DNA from: Bacteroides oleiciplenus YIT 12058
GTDB taxonomy: Bacteria; Bacteroidota; Bacteroidia; Bacteroidales; Bacteroidaceae
NCBI RefSeq assembly: GCF_000315485.1
Contig: NZ_JH992940.1
Span: forward strand, 1,017,786-1,081,785
Direction: 5' to 3'
DNA: 64,000 nucleotides
Position numbers and translations under genes: made by a program. Below, in pieces: positions 23,233 to 32,235 of the stretch (positions within the stretch are counted from its first letter, which is position 1; each line of letters starts with the position of its first letter). Under the pieces are notes generated by a model that saw only the letters and a list, made by a program, of their open reading frames with translations, made no database searches and had not been told where the DNA came from.

Positions 23233-24300
23233 TTAATGAAGTTTCTCAAATTCCTGCATACAGTCAATCAAAGCCTGTACGCTTTCTTTCGGCATAGCGT
23301 TGTAGCAAGATGCGCGGAAGCCACCCACTGAGCGGTGTCCTTTGATACCTACCATACCTCTTTCTGTAGCAAACTTCATGAAGTCCGCTTCCAGTTCTTT
23401 GTATTCGGGAGCCATCACAAAACAAATATTCATGCGTGAACGGTCTTCCTGAGCGGCAGTACCCACGAACATTTTGTTACGGTCGATTTCAGCATACAGC
23501 ATGTCTGCCTTTTCAGTAGCCCGGCGTTCCATTTCTTTCACACCACCCTGTGCCTTAATCCAGCGTAAAGTCTGCAATGCAGCATAGATAGGAACAACCG
23601 GAGGAGTATTGAACATAGAACCACTGTCGATATGTGTCTGATAGTTCAGCATCGTGGGGATATAACGTGATACCTTGCCCAAAGCGTCATTCTTCACGAT
23701 AACGAATGTCACGCCGGAAGGAGCCAGATTCTTTTGTGCACCACCATAGATACAGATGTATTTAGACACGTCGATAGGACGGGAGAAAATATCAGAAGAC
23801 ATATCAGCAATCATCGGAACATTTACATCCAGATCTTCCTTGAGTTCAGTACCGTAAATAGTGTTGTTGGTTGTGATGTGGAAGTAATCAGCATCAGCAG
23901 GTACAGTGTAATCCTTAGGAATATAAGTATAGGTAGACTCTGCGGAAGAAGCGACTTCAACTACTTCACCGAAGGCTTTGGCTTCTTTCATGGCTTTCTT
24001 GGCCCATACACCTGTATTGAGGTAAGCAGCTTTCTTTTCGAGGAAGTTGAAGGGAACCATGCAGAATTCCAAACTGGCACCACCGCCCAAGAACAGTACC
24101 GAATACCCTTCAGGGATATTGAGTAATTCTTTGAATAATGCCACGGCTTCGTCCACAACGGGTTGGAAGTCCTTAGCACGGTGGCTGATTTCCATCAGTG
24201 AGAGGCCTGAGCCATTGAAATCGAGAATAGCTTTTGCCGTATCCTCAATTACCTCACGAGGAAGAATAGAAGGTCCTGCATTGAAATTATGCTTTTTCAT
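23233..24300 (-). CDS. serC: Phosphoserine aminotransferase
   Basis: A 355-residue PLP aminotransferase converting 3-phosphohydroxypyruvate and glutamate to phosphoserine. The start at [14 protein letters not shown] is chosen because '[10 protein letters not shown]' is the conserved family N-terminus. '[19 protein letters not shown]' holds the PLP lysine; '[16 protein letters not shown]' binds substrate phosphate. It is the first gene of serC-serA-(four-helix bundle)-DUF1015, with a good promoter at 24353-24383. Confidence 0.95.
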   Translation of the reverse strand: MKKHNFNAGPSILPREVIEDTAKAILDFNGSGLSLMEISHRAKDFQPVVDEAVALFKELLNIPEGYSVLFLGGGASLEFCMVPFNFLEKKAAYLNTGVWAKKAMKEAKAFGEVVEVASSAESTYTYIPKDYTVPADADYFHITTNNTIYGTELKEDLDVNVPMIADMSSDIFSRPIDVSKYICIYGGAQKNLAPSGVTFVIVKNDALGKVSRYIPTMLNYQTHIDSGSMFNTPPVVPIYAALQTLRWIKAQGGVKEMERRATEKADMLYAEIDRNKMFVGTAAQEDRSRMNICFVMAPEYKELEADFMKFATERGMVGIKGHRSVGGFRASCYNAMPKESVQALIDCMQEFEKLH

Positions 24301-24352
24301 TTGAAGTTTGTTTTGGTTATACAATTTCGTTCATTAATGTCTTTCGACCTTG

Positions 24353-24383
24353 CGAAATTACGGAAATATTTCTTTAAAACAAA
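24353..24383 (-). promoter_or_regulatory. Promoter of the serC operon
   Basis: Minus strand TTTG (24383-24380), a 19-bp spacer and TAATTTCG (24360-24353). The leader is about 48 nt. Confidence 0.7.
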
Positions 24384-24575
24384 CCTTTCATAATGAAATT
24401 CTATTTTTACACCGCATTTAGCTTACTTTTTTATGGTTTATACAGGATATATGCACCATTTTGTTATCCATACTTATCAAGAACGCTACTTTTGGAGAAA
24501 CTAAAAGTTATGCGGATTTATTACTTCACATTCAAAACTATAAACGCAAGAAAAGTGAATATTTATAAGAAAACA

Positions 24576-25898
24576 CTACTTTGCCTCTTCAATTATCGTC
24601 TTCATACCCTTAATTTTCTCACCACGTATCAATGTAAGCAACTGTTTCATTTTGCTGCGGCGGACAGCTACAAAAGCATAGTGTTCTTTCACATCCACCT
24701 GTCCTACATCTTCACGCGCCATTCCACCTTTCTTATATAGGAAGCCGACGATATCTATTTTATTCAGTTTATCCTTTTTTCCTTTACCTATATATAAGGT
24801 AGCCCAACGGGGTTTGGCAGGCTTCGGAAGTACTTCCGGAAACTCGAAAGCCGCAATGTCTTCGGGGATATATTCGGGAATACGTTCTTCGGCATGCAAG
24901 ATGATATAGGAATTTCCATCCGCTTCCCAGCGTGCCGTACGTCCGTTGCGGTGTGTATAGGCTTCTTCGTTCACTGGAAGATGATAGTGAACAACGTTCT
25001 CAATGCCGGGGATATCCAGTCCACGGGCAGCAAGGTCGGTAGAAATCAATACAGCACAACTGCCATTGCGGAATTTGTAGAGTGCACGTTCGCGGTCGGG
25101 CTGTTCCATGCCACCATGAAACATATCACAGGGAAATTTCTTTGTTTGCAAATATTCAGTAACACGTTCCACGCTTTCGCGATAATTACAGAACACAAGG
25201 GTTGAATGATGACCAAGCGTACAAAGCAGCTTGTACAAGGTTTCCAGTTTATCTTTCTCGGGAGAAAGGACCTTATGAAGCCGCAGACGTGGAGCAAGAG
25301 CTTCCGGATCGAGAAAATCAAGTTTGATAAGTGGAGAATCATCTCCTACTCCGGCAAATTGAGGAATCTCTTCTGCATCCGTTGCCGAAAGAAGAATGCG
25401 TTTCTGCAATGAGGGTAACTGCCCGATGACCTCTGCCATTTCATCATGGAAACCGAATTCGAGGCATTTATCAAACTCGTCTATCACCAGTGTAGTGACG
25501 GTGTTCGCATTGAAGTTTTCTTTCCGCAAGTGGTCGTTCATTCGTCCCGGTGTACCGATGATAACTGAAGGGTTGATACCTTTCATCGTCCGGTGCTCCT
25601 CCATAGCAGGACGACCGCCGTAGCAACTCATCGCCTTGAACAGAGTCCCCATAGATTTAAAGACCGTTTCAATCTGCAATGCCAGTTCGCGCGATGGCAC
25701 CAACACAACAGCCTGCACACCTTGCACTTCCGCCTTCAAGGATTGCACCAAGGGGAGCAGAAAAGCCAACGTCTTGCCCGAGCCTGTAGGCGAAAGCAAT
25801 ACTAAGTCTTTGTTTTCACGATAAGCCTCCCGAGTTGCCTCTTGCATCGGGGTGAGTTGTTCTATTTGTAGATTTCTGAGTATATCTTGAATTTCCAT
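24576..25898 (-). CDS. DEAD-box RNA helicase with DbpA-type C-terminal domain
   Basis: A 440-residue ATP-dependent RNA helicase. Q motif 'LTPMQEATREA', motif I 'SPTGSGKTLAF', motif Ia 'VPSRELALQIE', motif II 'VIDEFDKCLE' (D-E-F-D in place of DEAD), motif III 'SATDAE' and motif VI 'HRNGRTAR'. The last ~75 residues ('RWATLYIGKGKKDKLNKIDI' onward) form a DbpA RNA-binding domain of the type that binds 23S rRNA hairpin 92, suggesting a role in large-subunit assembly. Motif III has SATD rather than SAT-A/S. Confidence 0.9.
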   Translation of the reverse strand: MEIQDILRNLQIEQLTPMQEATREAYRENKDLVLLSPTGSGKTLAFLLPLVQSLKAEVQGVQAVVLVPSRELALQIETVFKSMGTLFKAMSCYGGRPAMEEHRTMKGINPSVIIGTPGRMNDHLRKENFNANTVTTLVIDEFDKCLEFGFHDEMAEVIGQLPSLQKRILLSATDAEEIPQFAGVGDDSPLIKLDFLDPEALAPRLRLHKVLSPEKDKLETLYKLLCTLGHHSTLVFCNYRESVERVTEYLQTKKFPCDMFHGGMEQPDRERALYKFRNGSCAVLISTDLAARGLDIPGIENVVHYHLPVNEEAYTHRNGRTARWEADGNSYIILHAEERIPEYIPEDIAAFEFPEVLPKPAKPRWATLYIGKGKKDKLNKIDIVGFLYKKGGMAREDVGQVDVKEHYAFVAVRRSKMKQLLTLIRGEKIKGMKTIIEEAK

Positions 25899-25927
25899 AA
25901 TGTTCTTGTCCTATCTTTATGACGAGT

Positions 25928-25935
25928 CAAAGATA
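25928..25935 (-). promoter_or_regulatory. -7 box of the helicase gene
   Basis: Minus strand TATCTTTG, about 29 nt before the ATG. No TTTG at the -33 distance. Confidence 0.5.
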
Positions 25936-26010
25936 ATGCAAATTGGGCGCAGAACTTTCATGCTTGCATAAAAAAATTCTGCCTAAATGCAGTTTATCTT
26001 ATCCGAAGAT

Positions 26011-26050
26011 AAAAAAACTCCCGCATAGCCGTAGCCGTGCAGGAGTTTTC
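26011..26050 (-). terminator. Terminator of the nqr operon
   Basis: Minus strand AAACTCCTGCA pairs with TGCGGGAGTTT (one mismatch), followed by seven Ts. It lies 40 bp downstream of the nqrF stop. Confidence 0.85.
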
Positions 26051-26089
26051 AAAAATATCGAAGTCTTTTATCTACTTTGACGTATTTTC

Positions 26090-27364
26090 TTATCCGCCGA
26101 AGTTATCGAACATCAGGTTCTGAGCCGGAACACCGAGGTCATCGAGCATCTTCTCAACGGCTTTCGACATCGGGCCAGGACCGCACATGTAATATTCGAT
26201 GTCTTCGGGAGCTTCGTGGTCTTTCAGGTAAGTGTTGTAAATTACCTGGTGAACGAAGCCCGGAGTATACTTCACGCCGGCTGCATCTGCTGCAGGGTCC
26301 GGACGGTCCAACGCAAGGTGGAACGTGAAGTTCGGGAAGTCTTTCTCTATTTGCAGGAAGTCTTCCAGATAGAACACCTCGTTCAGCGCACGTGCACCGT
26401 AGAAGTAAGTCATCTTGCGGTCTGTAGTGTGCAACGTCTTCGTCAAGTGCATGATTTGTGCACGCAACGGAGCCATACCGGCACCACCACCAATCCACAT
26501 CATTTCTTTCTTAGAGTCGAATATCGGGTGGAAGTCTCCATAAGGACCACTCATTATTACCTTGTCACCCGGTTTCAGCGTGAAGATATAAGAAGAAGCG
26601 ATACCCGCAGGCACATCCATGAAACCTTGTCCCTGATCTTTCGGCTTGAACGGAGGAGTTGCGATACGCACCGTCAACATGATACGGTCGCCTTCTGCCG
26701 GATAGTTGGCCATAGAGTAAGCACGGATGGTTTCTTCGTTATTGTCACACTTCAGAGTAAACAAACCGAATTTCTCCCATGCCGGCAAGTATTCATCGCC
26801 AATCAGACTCTTATCAATGTCCTTGTTATAGTCCATTGAGTATTTAGGTATCTTAATCTGAGCATAAGAACCCGGGATGAAATCCATGTGTTCGCCCTTA
26901 GGCAACGCAACGATGAATTCTTTGATGAACGTAGCCACGTTCTTGTTGGAGATAACCTCGCACTCCCACTCTTTTACACCAAGCACCGACTCATCAATCT
27001 TGATGCCCATGTCACTCTTCACCTTCACCTGGCAACCCAGACGCCAATGGTCTTGTACCTGTTTGCGGCTGAAGTGAGGAACCTCGGACGGCAGGATTTC
27101 GCCACCGCCATCCAGCACCTGGCATTTGCATTGTCCGCAAGAACCCTTACCACCACAAGCGGAAGAGAGGAATACACCGTTCATAGACAACGTATTCAGC
27201 AACGTGGAACCGGATTCCACGTCCAGCACATTGTCGCCGTTGATAGTCAGTTTTACATTACCCGAGGGTACCAAGAATTTCTTGGCAACCAACAGGATAA
27301 CGACAAGCAGCAGAATAACCACCAGGAATACTCCAATGCTCGCTAATATTAAATTTATATCCAT
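26090..27364 (-). CDS. nqrF: Na+-NQR subunit F (NADH dehydrogenase subunit)
   Basis: A 424-residue protein that takes electrons from NADH. An N-terminal membrane helix (about 5-27), a 2Fe-2S ferredoxin domain with C70, C76 and C79 in 'CGGKGSCGQC' and a further Cys in 'RLGCQVKV' (about 111), then FAD ('RAYSMANYPAEGDRIMLTVR') and NADH ('MWIGGGAGMAPLRAQIMHL') domains. Last gene of the operon; complete for the family. Confidence 0.96.
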   Translation of the reverse strand: MDINLILASIGVFLVVILLLVVILLVAKKFLVPSGNVKLTINGDNVLDVESGSTLLNTLSMNGVFLSSACGGKGSCGQCKCQVLDGGGEILPSEVPHFSRKQVQDHWRLGCQVKVKSDMGIKIDESVLGVKEWECEVISNKNVATFIKEFIVALPKGEHMDFIPGSYAQIKIPKYSMDYNKDIDKSLIGDEYLPAWEKFGLFTLKCDNNEETIRAYSMANYPAEGDRIMLTVRIATPPFKPKDQGQGFMDVPAGIASSYIFTLKPGDKVIMSGPYGDFHPIFDSKKEMMWIGGGAGMAPLRAQIMHLTKTLHTTDRKMTYFYGARALNEVFYLEDFLQIEKDFPNFTFHLALDRPDPAADAAGVKYTPGFVHQVIYNTYLKDHEAPEDIEYYMCGPGPMSKAVEKMLDDLGVPAQNLMFDNFGG

Positions 27365-27383
27365 TGTTTTATTCCTTTCTTTA

Positions 27384-28010
27384 TTAGATGTTCAAACCAG
27401 AGAAACACATGAATGCCATTGCCATCAAGCCTACTGTAATGAACGTGATGCCCAAACCTTTCAGCGGAGCAGGAACGTCAGAGTAAGCCATCTTCTCGCG
27501 GATAGCTGCCAGACCTACGATGGCGAGCAACCAACCGATACCGGAACCCAATGCGTAAGAGATAGCATCCCATATATCACCGATATATTTCGGATCGCTC
27601 TCACCTACATTGATGCGTTGCTGCATGAAGAGCGAAGCACCCATGATGGCACAGTTCACAGCAATCAGCGGCAGGAAGATACCCAGCGAAGCGTACAACG
27701 ACGGGCTGAAACGCTCTACCACCATCTCCACCAACTGCACGATACCGGCAATTACGGCAATGAAAAGAATAAAGCTAAGGAAGCTGAGGTCTACGCCCGG
27801 AATGATAGCGTCGGCAGCCAGCACCTTGGTCTGCAATAAATAGTTGACCGGAAGCGTAACCACCAATACGAAAGTAACGGCGATGCCCAGCCCTACGGCA
27901 GTCTTCACGTTTTTGGATACAGCCAAGTAAGAGCACATACCCAGGAAGAACGCAAATATCATGTTGTCCACAAAGATGGAGCGGACAAATAAACTTATTA
28001 AATGTTCCAT
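27384..28010 (-). CDS. nqrE: Na+-NQR subunit E
   Basis: A 208-residue integral membrane subunit with six hydrophobic helices. '[20 protein letters not shown]' and '[15 protein letters not shown]' carry the two cysteines of the inverted NqrD/NqrE pair, which bind the intramembrane Fe centre in the characterised complex. It lies 19 bp upstream of nqrF and follows a 106-bp spacer of inverted heptamers after nqrD. Confidence 0.95.
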   Translation of the reverse strand: MEHLISLFVRSIFVDNMIFAFFLGMCSYLAVSKNVKTAVGLGIAVTFVLVVTLPVNYLLQTKVLAADAIIPGVDLSFLSFILFIAVIAGIVQLVEMVVERFSPSLYASLGIFLPLIAVNCAIMGASLFMQQRINVGESDPKYIGDIWDAISYALGSGIGWLLAIVGLAAIREKMAYSDVPAPLKGLGITFITVGLMAMAFMCFSGLNI

Positions 28011-28021
28011 AATCTTTATAA

Positions 28022-28110
28022 GTAGTTAAGTAGTTAGTAGAAAGTAGTTAGTAGGAGAATGATTCAGAGTATCTTATTCTGACTACCGACTACTGAATTC
28101 TGACTACTTT
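28022..28110. repeat. Inverted heptamer arrays inside the nqr operon
   Basis: About five GTAGTTA/AGTAGTT-type heptamers (28022-28056) face about five TTCTGAC/TACCGAC-type heptamers in the opposite orientation (28077-28110). They fill the nqrD-nqrE gap. Confidence 0.75.
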
Positions 28111-28116
28111 GATTAA

Positions 28117-28755
28117 TTATTGCTTTTCTTGCAACTCTTTGTGACGTGCACGCTGATACCAGATGATGCAAGCGCAGATAATCAACGCCATCGGCGGCAT
28201 CAGCATCAAGCCGTTGTTCACATAACCTATATTCGTCAACCATTCGTGGTTCAGGATGTTGAAACCGAGCAACGTACCGGAACCCAACAGCTCACGGAAG
28301 AAAGCTACGATAATCAAAATCTTGGCATATCCCAAACCGTTACCTATACCATCAAGGCAGGATTCCCAGGGACCGTTCTGCATGGCAAATGCTTCCAGAC
28401 GTCCCATCAGGATACAGTTTGTAATAATCAAACCTACATAAACGGAAAGCTGTACGCTTACGTCGTAAGCAAACGCTTTCAGGATTTCACTCACAATGGT
28501 TACCAGAGCGGCTACCACAACCAACTGAACGATGATACGGATACGGTTGGGGATAGTCTTGCGCAGCAACGAAATCACCACATTGGAGAAAGCCGTAATC
28601 ACTGTTACCGAAAGACCCATTACGATGGCGGGTTCCAGCTTGGCAGTTACAGCCAGTGCAGAACAGATACCCAGTACCTGTACGGTAACGGGGTTGTCCA
28701 TGCCCAGCGGATTAGAGAATACTTCTCTGTTTTTCTTTGAAAATAACTGTCCCAT
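28117..28755 (-). CDS. nqrD: Na+-NQR subunit D
   Basis: A 212-residue membrane subunit with six helices. The start at [13 protein letters not shown] (28755) is preferred over the ATG 18 nt upstream: it matches the family N-terminus, has AGGAATAAGGAT just before it, and avoids overlapping nqrC. The cysteine-bearing segments '[11 protein letters not shown]' and '[15 protein letters not shown]' are present. Confidence 0.95.
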   Translation of the reverse strand: MGQLFSKKNREVFSNPLGMDNPVTVQVLGICSALAVTAKLEPAIVMGLSVTVITAFSNVVISLLRKTIPNRIRIIVQLVVVAALVTIVSEILKAFAYDVSVQLSVYVGLIITNCILMGRLEAFAMQNGPWESCLDGIGNGLGYAKILIIVAFFRELLGSGTLLGFNILNHEWLTNIGYVNNGLMLMPPMALIICACIIWYQRARHKELQEKQ

Positions 28756-28759
28756 ATCC

Positions 28760-29446
28760 TTATTCCTCATCATTATTGGTTAAAAAACTCTTGTAACTAT
28801 TCAGACAAGTTTTCAGCATAGCATCCACACCTACAGAAGTAATCGTACCGCCGGAGATACCGTCCACCTGAAAATCAGGTTTCTCTACCTTGCCGTTTTT
28901 CACAACACCCAGGGCAACTTCACCGTTATCCAGTGTCTTCTTGCCCAGAAATTCATCCTGAAAGGGTTTACCTGCGATTTCAGCACCCAGACCCGGAGTT
29001 TCACTGGCATGAGAGAAGTAAACACCGTAAACGGTATCCTTATCACTGTTCAGCGCAACGTAACCCCAGATAGCACCCCAAAGACCGGCACCATAAACGG
29101 GGAATACATATTTCGTTTCTCCGTCCACCTCTGCCACAAATACGTGCAGGCGTTGGTGTTCTTTAGCTTCTTTTTCGTAACCGGTAGCAAATGCGCCTGT
29201 GTTTTCGGTCAATGTACCGTCCACGTTCATCAGCATGTCTCCCTTTACATATTTATTATATTCTGCCTCGGCATCTTCCACATTCTTAATCTTCAATGCA
29301 GCGAGGATTTGCTTCTTCGTATCCAGTTCCACGTTTTTATCCTGAATGCTTCTCAGTGAGGAACTAACGAATGCCAGCAAGAATGCAACGATAACAACCA
29401 TTACCGAAGCATAAATGATAGTATAACTATTACTATTGGTATTCAT
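28760..29446 (-). CDS. nqrC: Na+-NQR subunit C
   Basis: A 228-residue subunit with one N-terminal membrane helix (about 8-30) and an extracytoplasmic FMN-binding domain. The covalent FMN-threonine site is in '[17 protein letters not shown]' near the C-terminus (family S-[AG]-x-T-x-[ST]). '[13 protein letters not shown]' is the other conserved segment. It lies between nqrB and nqrD. Confidence 0.95.
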   Translation of the reverse strand: MNTNSNSYTIIYASVMVVIVAFLLAFVSSSLRSIQDKNVELDTKKQILAALKIKNVEDAEAEYNKYVKGDMLMNVDGTLTENTGAFATGYEKEAKEHQRLHVFVAEVDGETKYVFPVYGAGLWGAIWGYVALNSDKDTVYGVYFSHASETPGLGAEIAGKPFQDEFLGKKTLDNGEVALGVVKNGKVEKPDFQVDGISGGTITSVGVDAMLKTCLNSYKSFLTNNDEE

Positions 29447-29460
29447 TTTCTTCGGGTATT

Positions 29461-30630
29461 TTAATTGTTAGACTTGATTGCACGTTTCTCGCGGCGGCTG
29501 ATGTTACCCTGCACTACACAGTAGTCAATCAGCGGAGCGAAGATATTCATCAGCAGGATGGCAAGCATCATACCTTCGGGGTAACCGGGGTTCAATACAC
29601 GGATCACGATGGCCATGACACCAATCAGGAAACCGAAGATATACTTACCCGTCTCGGTACGTGCCGAAGTTACGGGATCGGTAGCCATGAACACAGCACC
29701 GAAACAGAAACCGCCCAGCACGAGGTGTTCGTACCAAGGCATGTGAGCCATCGGAGTGTCAGGACCAACTGTGTTGAACACCCAAGCCATGAATGCACCA
29801 CCTACAAATACGGAGAACATCGTCTTCCAGCTTGCAATGCCCGTTGCCAGCAACAGGATAGCACCGAGGGCGATGGCAATTACACTCGTCTCACCAATGG
29901 AACCCGGTATCAAACCCGTCACCATATCCCAGGAGAAAGGCGGAACGGCCCCTGTAGTGGCAGCTTCACCCAGCGGGGTAGCTACGGTAAGTCCGTCAAC
30001 AGCCTGTCCCATGCCGAAGATAGAATCACCCGATACCCAAACGGCATCACCGGACATCTTGGTAGGATATGCGAAGAACAGGAATGCACGAGTAATCAGG
30101 GCAACGTTGAATACGTTCATACCCGTACCACCAAACACTTCCTTAGCAAAAATTACAGAGAATGCAGTAGCTACCGCCAAAATCCACAGCGGGCAGTCTA
30201 CCGGAACAATCATAGGAATAAGGATACCGGAAACAAGGAAACCTTCCTGGATTTCTTCTTTCTTCCACTGAGCCACTACGAACTCAATACCGAGACCTAC
30301 TACATAAGATACAATGATTTTTGGCAATACAGCCAGGAAACCGTAGGCAAACAATTCAATAAAGCTACCTGTAGCGCCGGTAGCATGGAAATGCTGATAA
30401 CCCACGTTATACATACCGAACAACAACGCCGGTATCAACGCAATGACCACCATCGACATAATGCGCTTGCTGTCGATAGCGTCGTGAATATGCGTTCCCG
30501 ATTTCGAAGTCTTGTTGGGGACGAACAGGAATGTCTCGAATCCGTCGAACACAGACTGGAATGCGTGGTATTTACCGCCCTCTTCAAAGTTCGGCTTTAT
30601 CTTGTCGAGATAATTTCTTAACGCTTTCAT
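29461..30630 (-). CDS. nqrB: Na+-NQR subunit B
   Basis: A 389-residue polytopic membrane subunit with about ten helices. It carries the second covalent FMN, attached to a threonine in the 'DGLTVATPLGEA' segment (family D-G-x-[ST]-x-A-T-P). 'FGGTGMNVFNVALITRAFLFFAYP' is the conserved helix near riboflavin. It is separated from nqrA by a gap filled with TAAATAT heptamers. Confidence 0.96.
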   Translation of the reverse strand: MKALRNYLDKIKPNFEEGGKYHAFQSVFDGFETFLFVPNKTSKSGTHIHDAIDSKRIMSMVVIALIPALLFGMYNVGYQHFHATGATGSFIELFAYGFLAVLPKIIVSYVVGLGIEFVVAQWKKEEIQEGFLVSGILIPMIVPVDCPLWILAVATAFSVIFAKEVFGGTGMNVFNVALITRAFLFFAYPTKMSGDAVWVSGDSIFGMGQAVDGLTVATPLGEAATTGAVPPFSWDMVTGLIPGSIGETSVIAIALGAILLLATGIASWKTMFSVFVGGAFMAWVFNTVGPDTPMAHMPWYEHLVLGGFCFGAVFMATDPVTSARTETGKYIFGFLIGVMAIVIRVLNPGYPEGMMLAILLMNIFAPLIDYCVVQGNISRREKRAIKSNN

Positions 30631-30632
30631 TA

Positions 30633-30660
30633 TAAATATTAAATATTAAATATTAATTAT
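30633..30660. repeat. Heptamer array between nqrA and nqrB
   Basis: (TAAATAT)3 followed by TAATTAT fills the whole gap between the nqrB ATG and the nqrA stop. Confidence 0.75.
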
Positions 30661-32012
30661 TACGCCATTTCAGCACGAAGCATATCGAGTCCGGCACGAA
30701 CGATACGTTGAACTTCTACCTTCGAAGAACATACGAATTCGCAAAGGGCAAAATCCTCGGGAGCTACTTCGTAGATACCCAGGGCCTCCATGCGGTCGAT
30801 GTCGCCTGCGATAATAGCCTTCACCAGATATTCAGGGAAGATGTCCATCGGGAATACCTTATCGTACTCATTGGACATAATCATGTGGCGTTCGCCACCT
30901 TTGACACGTGCATCCAGTACATATTCCTTGTTCTTACCCATCAACCAGCTGAAATAGGAATGATTTACGCTGAACTGATCGAAACGCGGCATAATCCATC
31001 CTGCCATTTCGTGGATGTCGTCACCTTCGGGAATCACCGTCAGTTGGCTGTCGAAAGCGCCGAGGAAGCCGTTCGGGCTTACTTGCTTACCTGTAAGCAC
31101 GTTACCGCTAATGTAGCGTAAGTCTCTGCCTGTGGTCACGTTTCCACTGAATACGTTTGTCAGCAGAGCACCCACTTTCAGTTTGCAGTATGCAGGTTTC
31201 AACACTTCGGAACCTGTCACAGCCACTTTACGCGTCATGTCTACACGGCCTGTATTGAACAGACGGCCGATGAAAATGACAGCTTCCGCACCGATTGTCC
31301 ACACAGTTTCACCTTTCACGATAGGAGAAATGTGGTTAATCTGTACGCCTACATTTCCGGCGGGGTTCGGTCCGTCGAATGCAGTGATGGTCACATTCTT
31401 GGCTTGCGTCAACGCTGCTGCCTTTTGTTTCACACTAATACTCAGATACGTCTTTGCCATCTTGGCAAGAGCGTCAAGTCCTGTCTGGAAGTTTGCTTCC
31501 TCGCCTTTCAGGGCGAACTCGAAATCGGGTGCCAGCGGGTTGCTGTCGAAGGCTGAAATGAAGATAGCTTTCGGATACATCGTAGGGTCAGCAATCACGT
31601 CGTAGGGACGCTGACGGATGAAAGCGAACATACCTGCTTCCAGCAATGCAGCTTTCACTGACTCACCATTCAGGGCATTCACGTCTTTCTTACCGAATTC
31701 TTCATAGTCTTGCTCAGCAGCAGCTTCAACGACAATGTTCAGCACCTTGCGGCGTGCACCGCGCTCCACGCTTGTCACTACGCCGCTTACGGGCGAAACA
31801 AATTTCAATTCAGGATGATTCTTGTCGATAAACAAGGGTCCTCCGGCCATCACATATTCCTGTTCTTTGACCACCACTTTCGGAGTGATACCCGTGAAAT
31901 CCTCGGGAACCAATGCGTAGAATCCCGGCTCTTTCACAGACTTTAACTCCTGAGCAGCTTTACCTTTCAGGTTGATGTCAAGGCCTTTACGTAACTTAAT
32001 TACATTTGCCAT
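30660..32012 (-). CDS. nqrA: Na+-NQR subunit A
   Basis: A 450-residue peripheral subunit. The start at MANVIKLRKGLDINLKGKA is chosen because this is the conserved N-terminus; the upstream extension is a non-coding leader. 'YALVPEDFTGITPKVVVKEQ' and 'SPVSGVVTSVERGARRK' are the biotinyl-like barrel; 'RPYDVIADPTMYPKAIFISAFDSNPLAPD' is the quinone-site region of the family. It heads the six-gene nqrABCDEF operon, a sodium pump coupling NADH oxidation to menaquinone reduction. Confidence 0.95.
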   Translation of the reverse strand: MANVIKLRKGLDINLKGKAAQELKSVKEPGFYALVPEDFTGITPKVVVKEQEYVMAGGPLFIDKNHPELKFVSPVSGVVTSVERGARRKVLNIVVEAAAEQDYEEFGKKDVNALNGESVKAALLEAGMFAFIRQRPYDVIADPTMYPKAIFISAFDSNPLAPDFEFALKGEEANFQTGLDALAKMAKTYLSISVKQKAAALTQAKNVTITAFDGPNPAGNVGVQINHISPIVKGETVWTIGAEAVIFIGRLFNTGRVDMTRKVAVTGSEVLKPAYCKLKVGALLTNVFSGNVTTGRDLRYISGNVLTGKQVSPNGFLGAFDSQLTVIPEGDDIHEMAGWIMPRFDQFSVNHSYFSWLMGKNKEYVLDARVKGGERHMIMSNEYDKVFPMDIFPEYLVKAIIAGDIDRMEALGIYEVAPEDFALCEFVCSSKVEVQRIVRAGLDMLRAEMA

Positions 32013-32048
32013 GCGTTTATATAAAATAATGGTTTCATTAATTTGCCG

Positions 32049-32056
32049 CAAAAGTA
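32049..32056 (-). promoter_or_regulatory. -7 box of the nqr operon
   Basis: Minus strand TACTTTTG, about 36 nt before the nqrA ATG. The -33 region has TTTA 17 bp upstream rather than TTTG. Confidence 0.55.
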
Positions 32057-32088
32057 GCAAAAAAGAACGTGAATAAAGAGTAAAAAAG

Positions 32089-32124
32089 AAAGGAATTACG
32101 GATAAATTTCCGCAATTCCTTTCG
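32089..32124 (-). terminator. Terminator of the C1 peptidase gene
   Basis: Minus strand GAAAGGAATT-CGG pairs with CCG-AATTCCTTTC (one bulge-like mismatch) around an AT-rich loop, followed by TTTTTTACTC. It lies between the phased array and the nqr promoter. Confidence 0.75.
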
Positions 32125-32174
32125 TTAACGAGCACGACAATAATAGGGCTACTAAAAAGGGGCTAAAATAGTAT

Positions 32175-32227
32175 GCCACTGCAATAATTCGGTTTGCCCT
32201 TGCAATAATTTTATTAGCCCTTGCAAT
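32175..32227. repeat. GCCCTTGCAAT array, 21-bp spacing
   Basis: GCCACTGCAAT (32175), GCCCTTGCAAT (32196) and GCCCTTGCAAT (32217) are spaced exactly 21 bp. They directly follow the C1 peptidase stop. The same 11-mer, as its complement, forms an array at 60.6 kb. Confidence 0.8.
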
Positions 32228-32235
32228 AATCGTTT

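Noticed and set aside
24393..24740. Plus-strand frame of 115 codons in the AT-rich region before the helicase gene
   Set aside because: It overlaps the 3' end of the helicase gene on the other strand, has no recognisable motif and no promoter, and its composition looks random.
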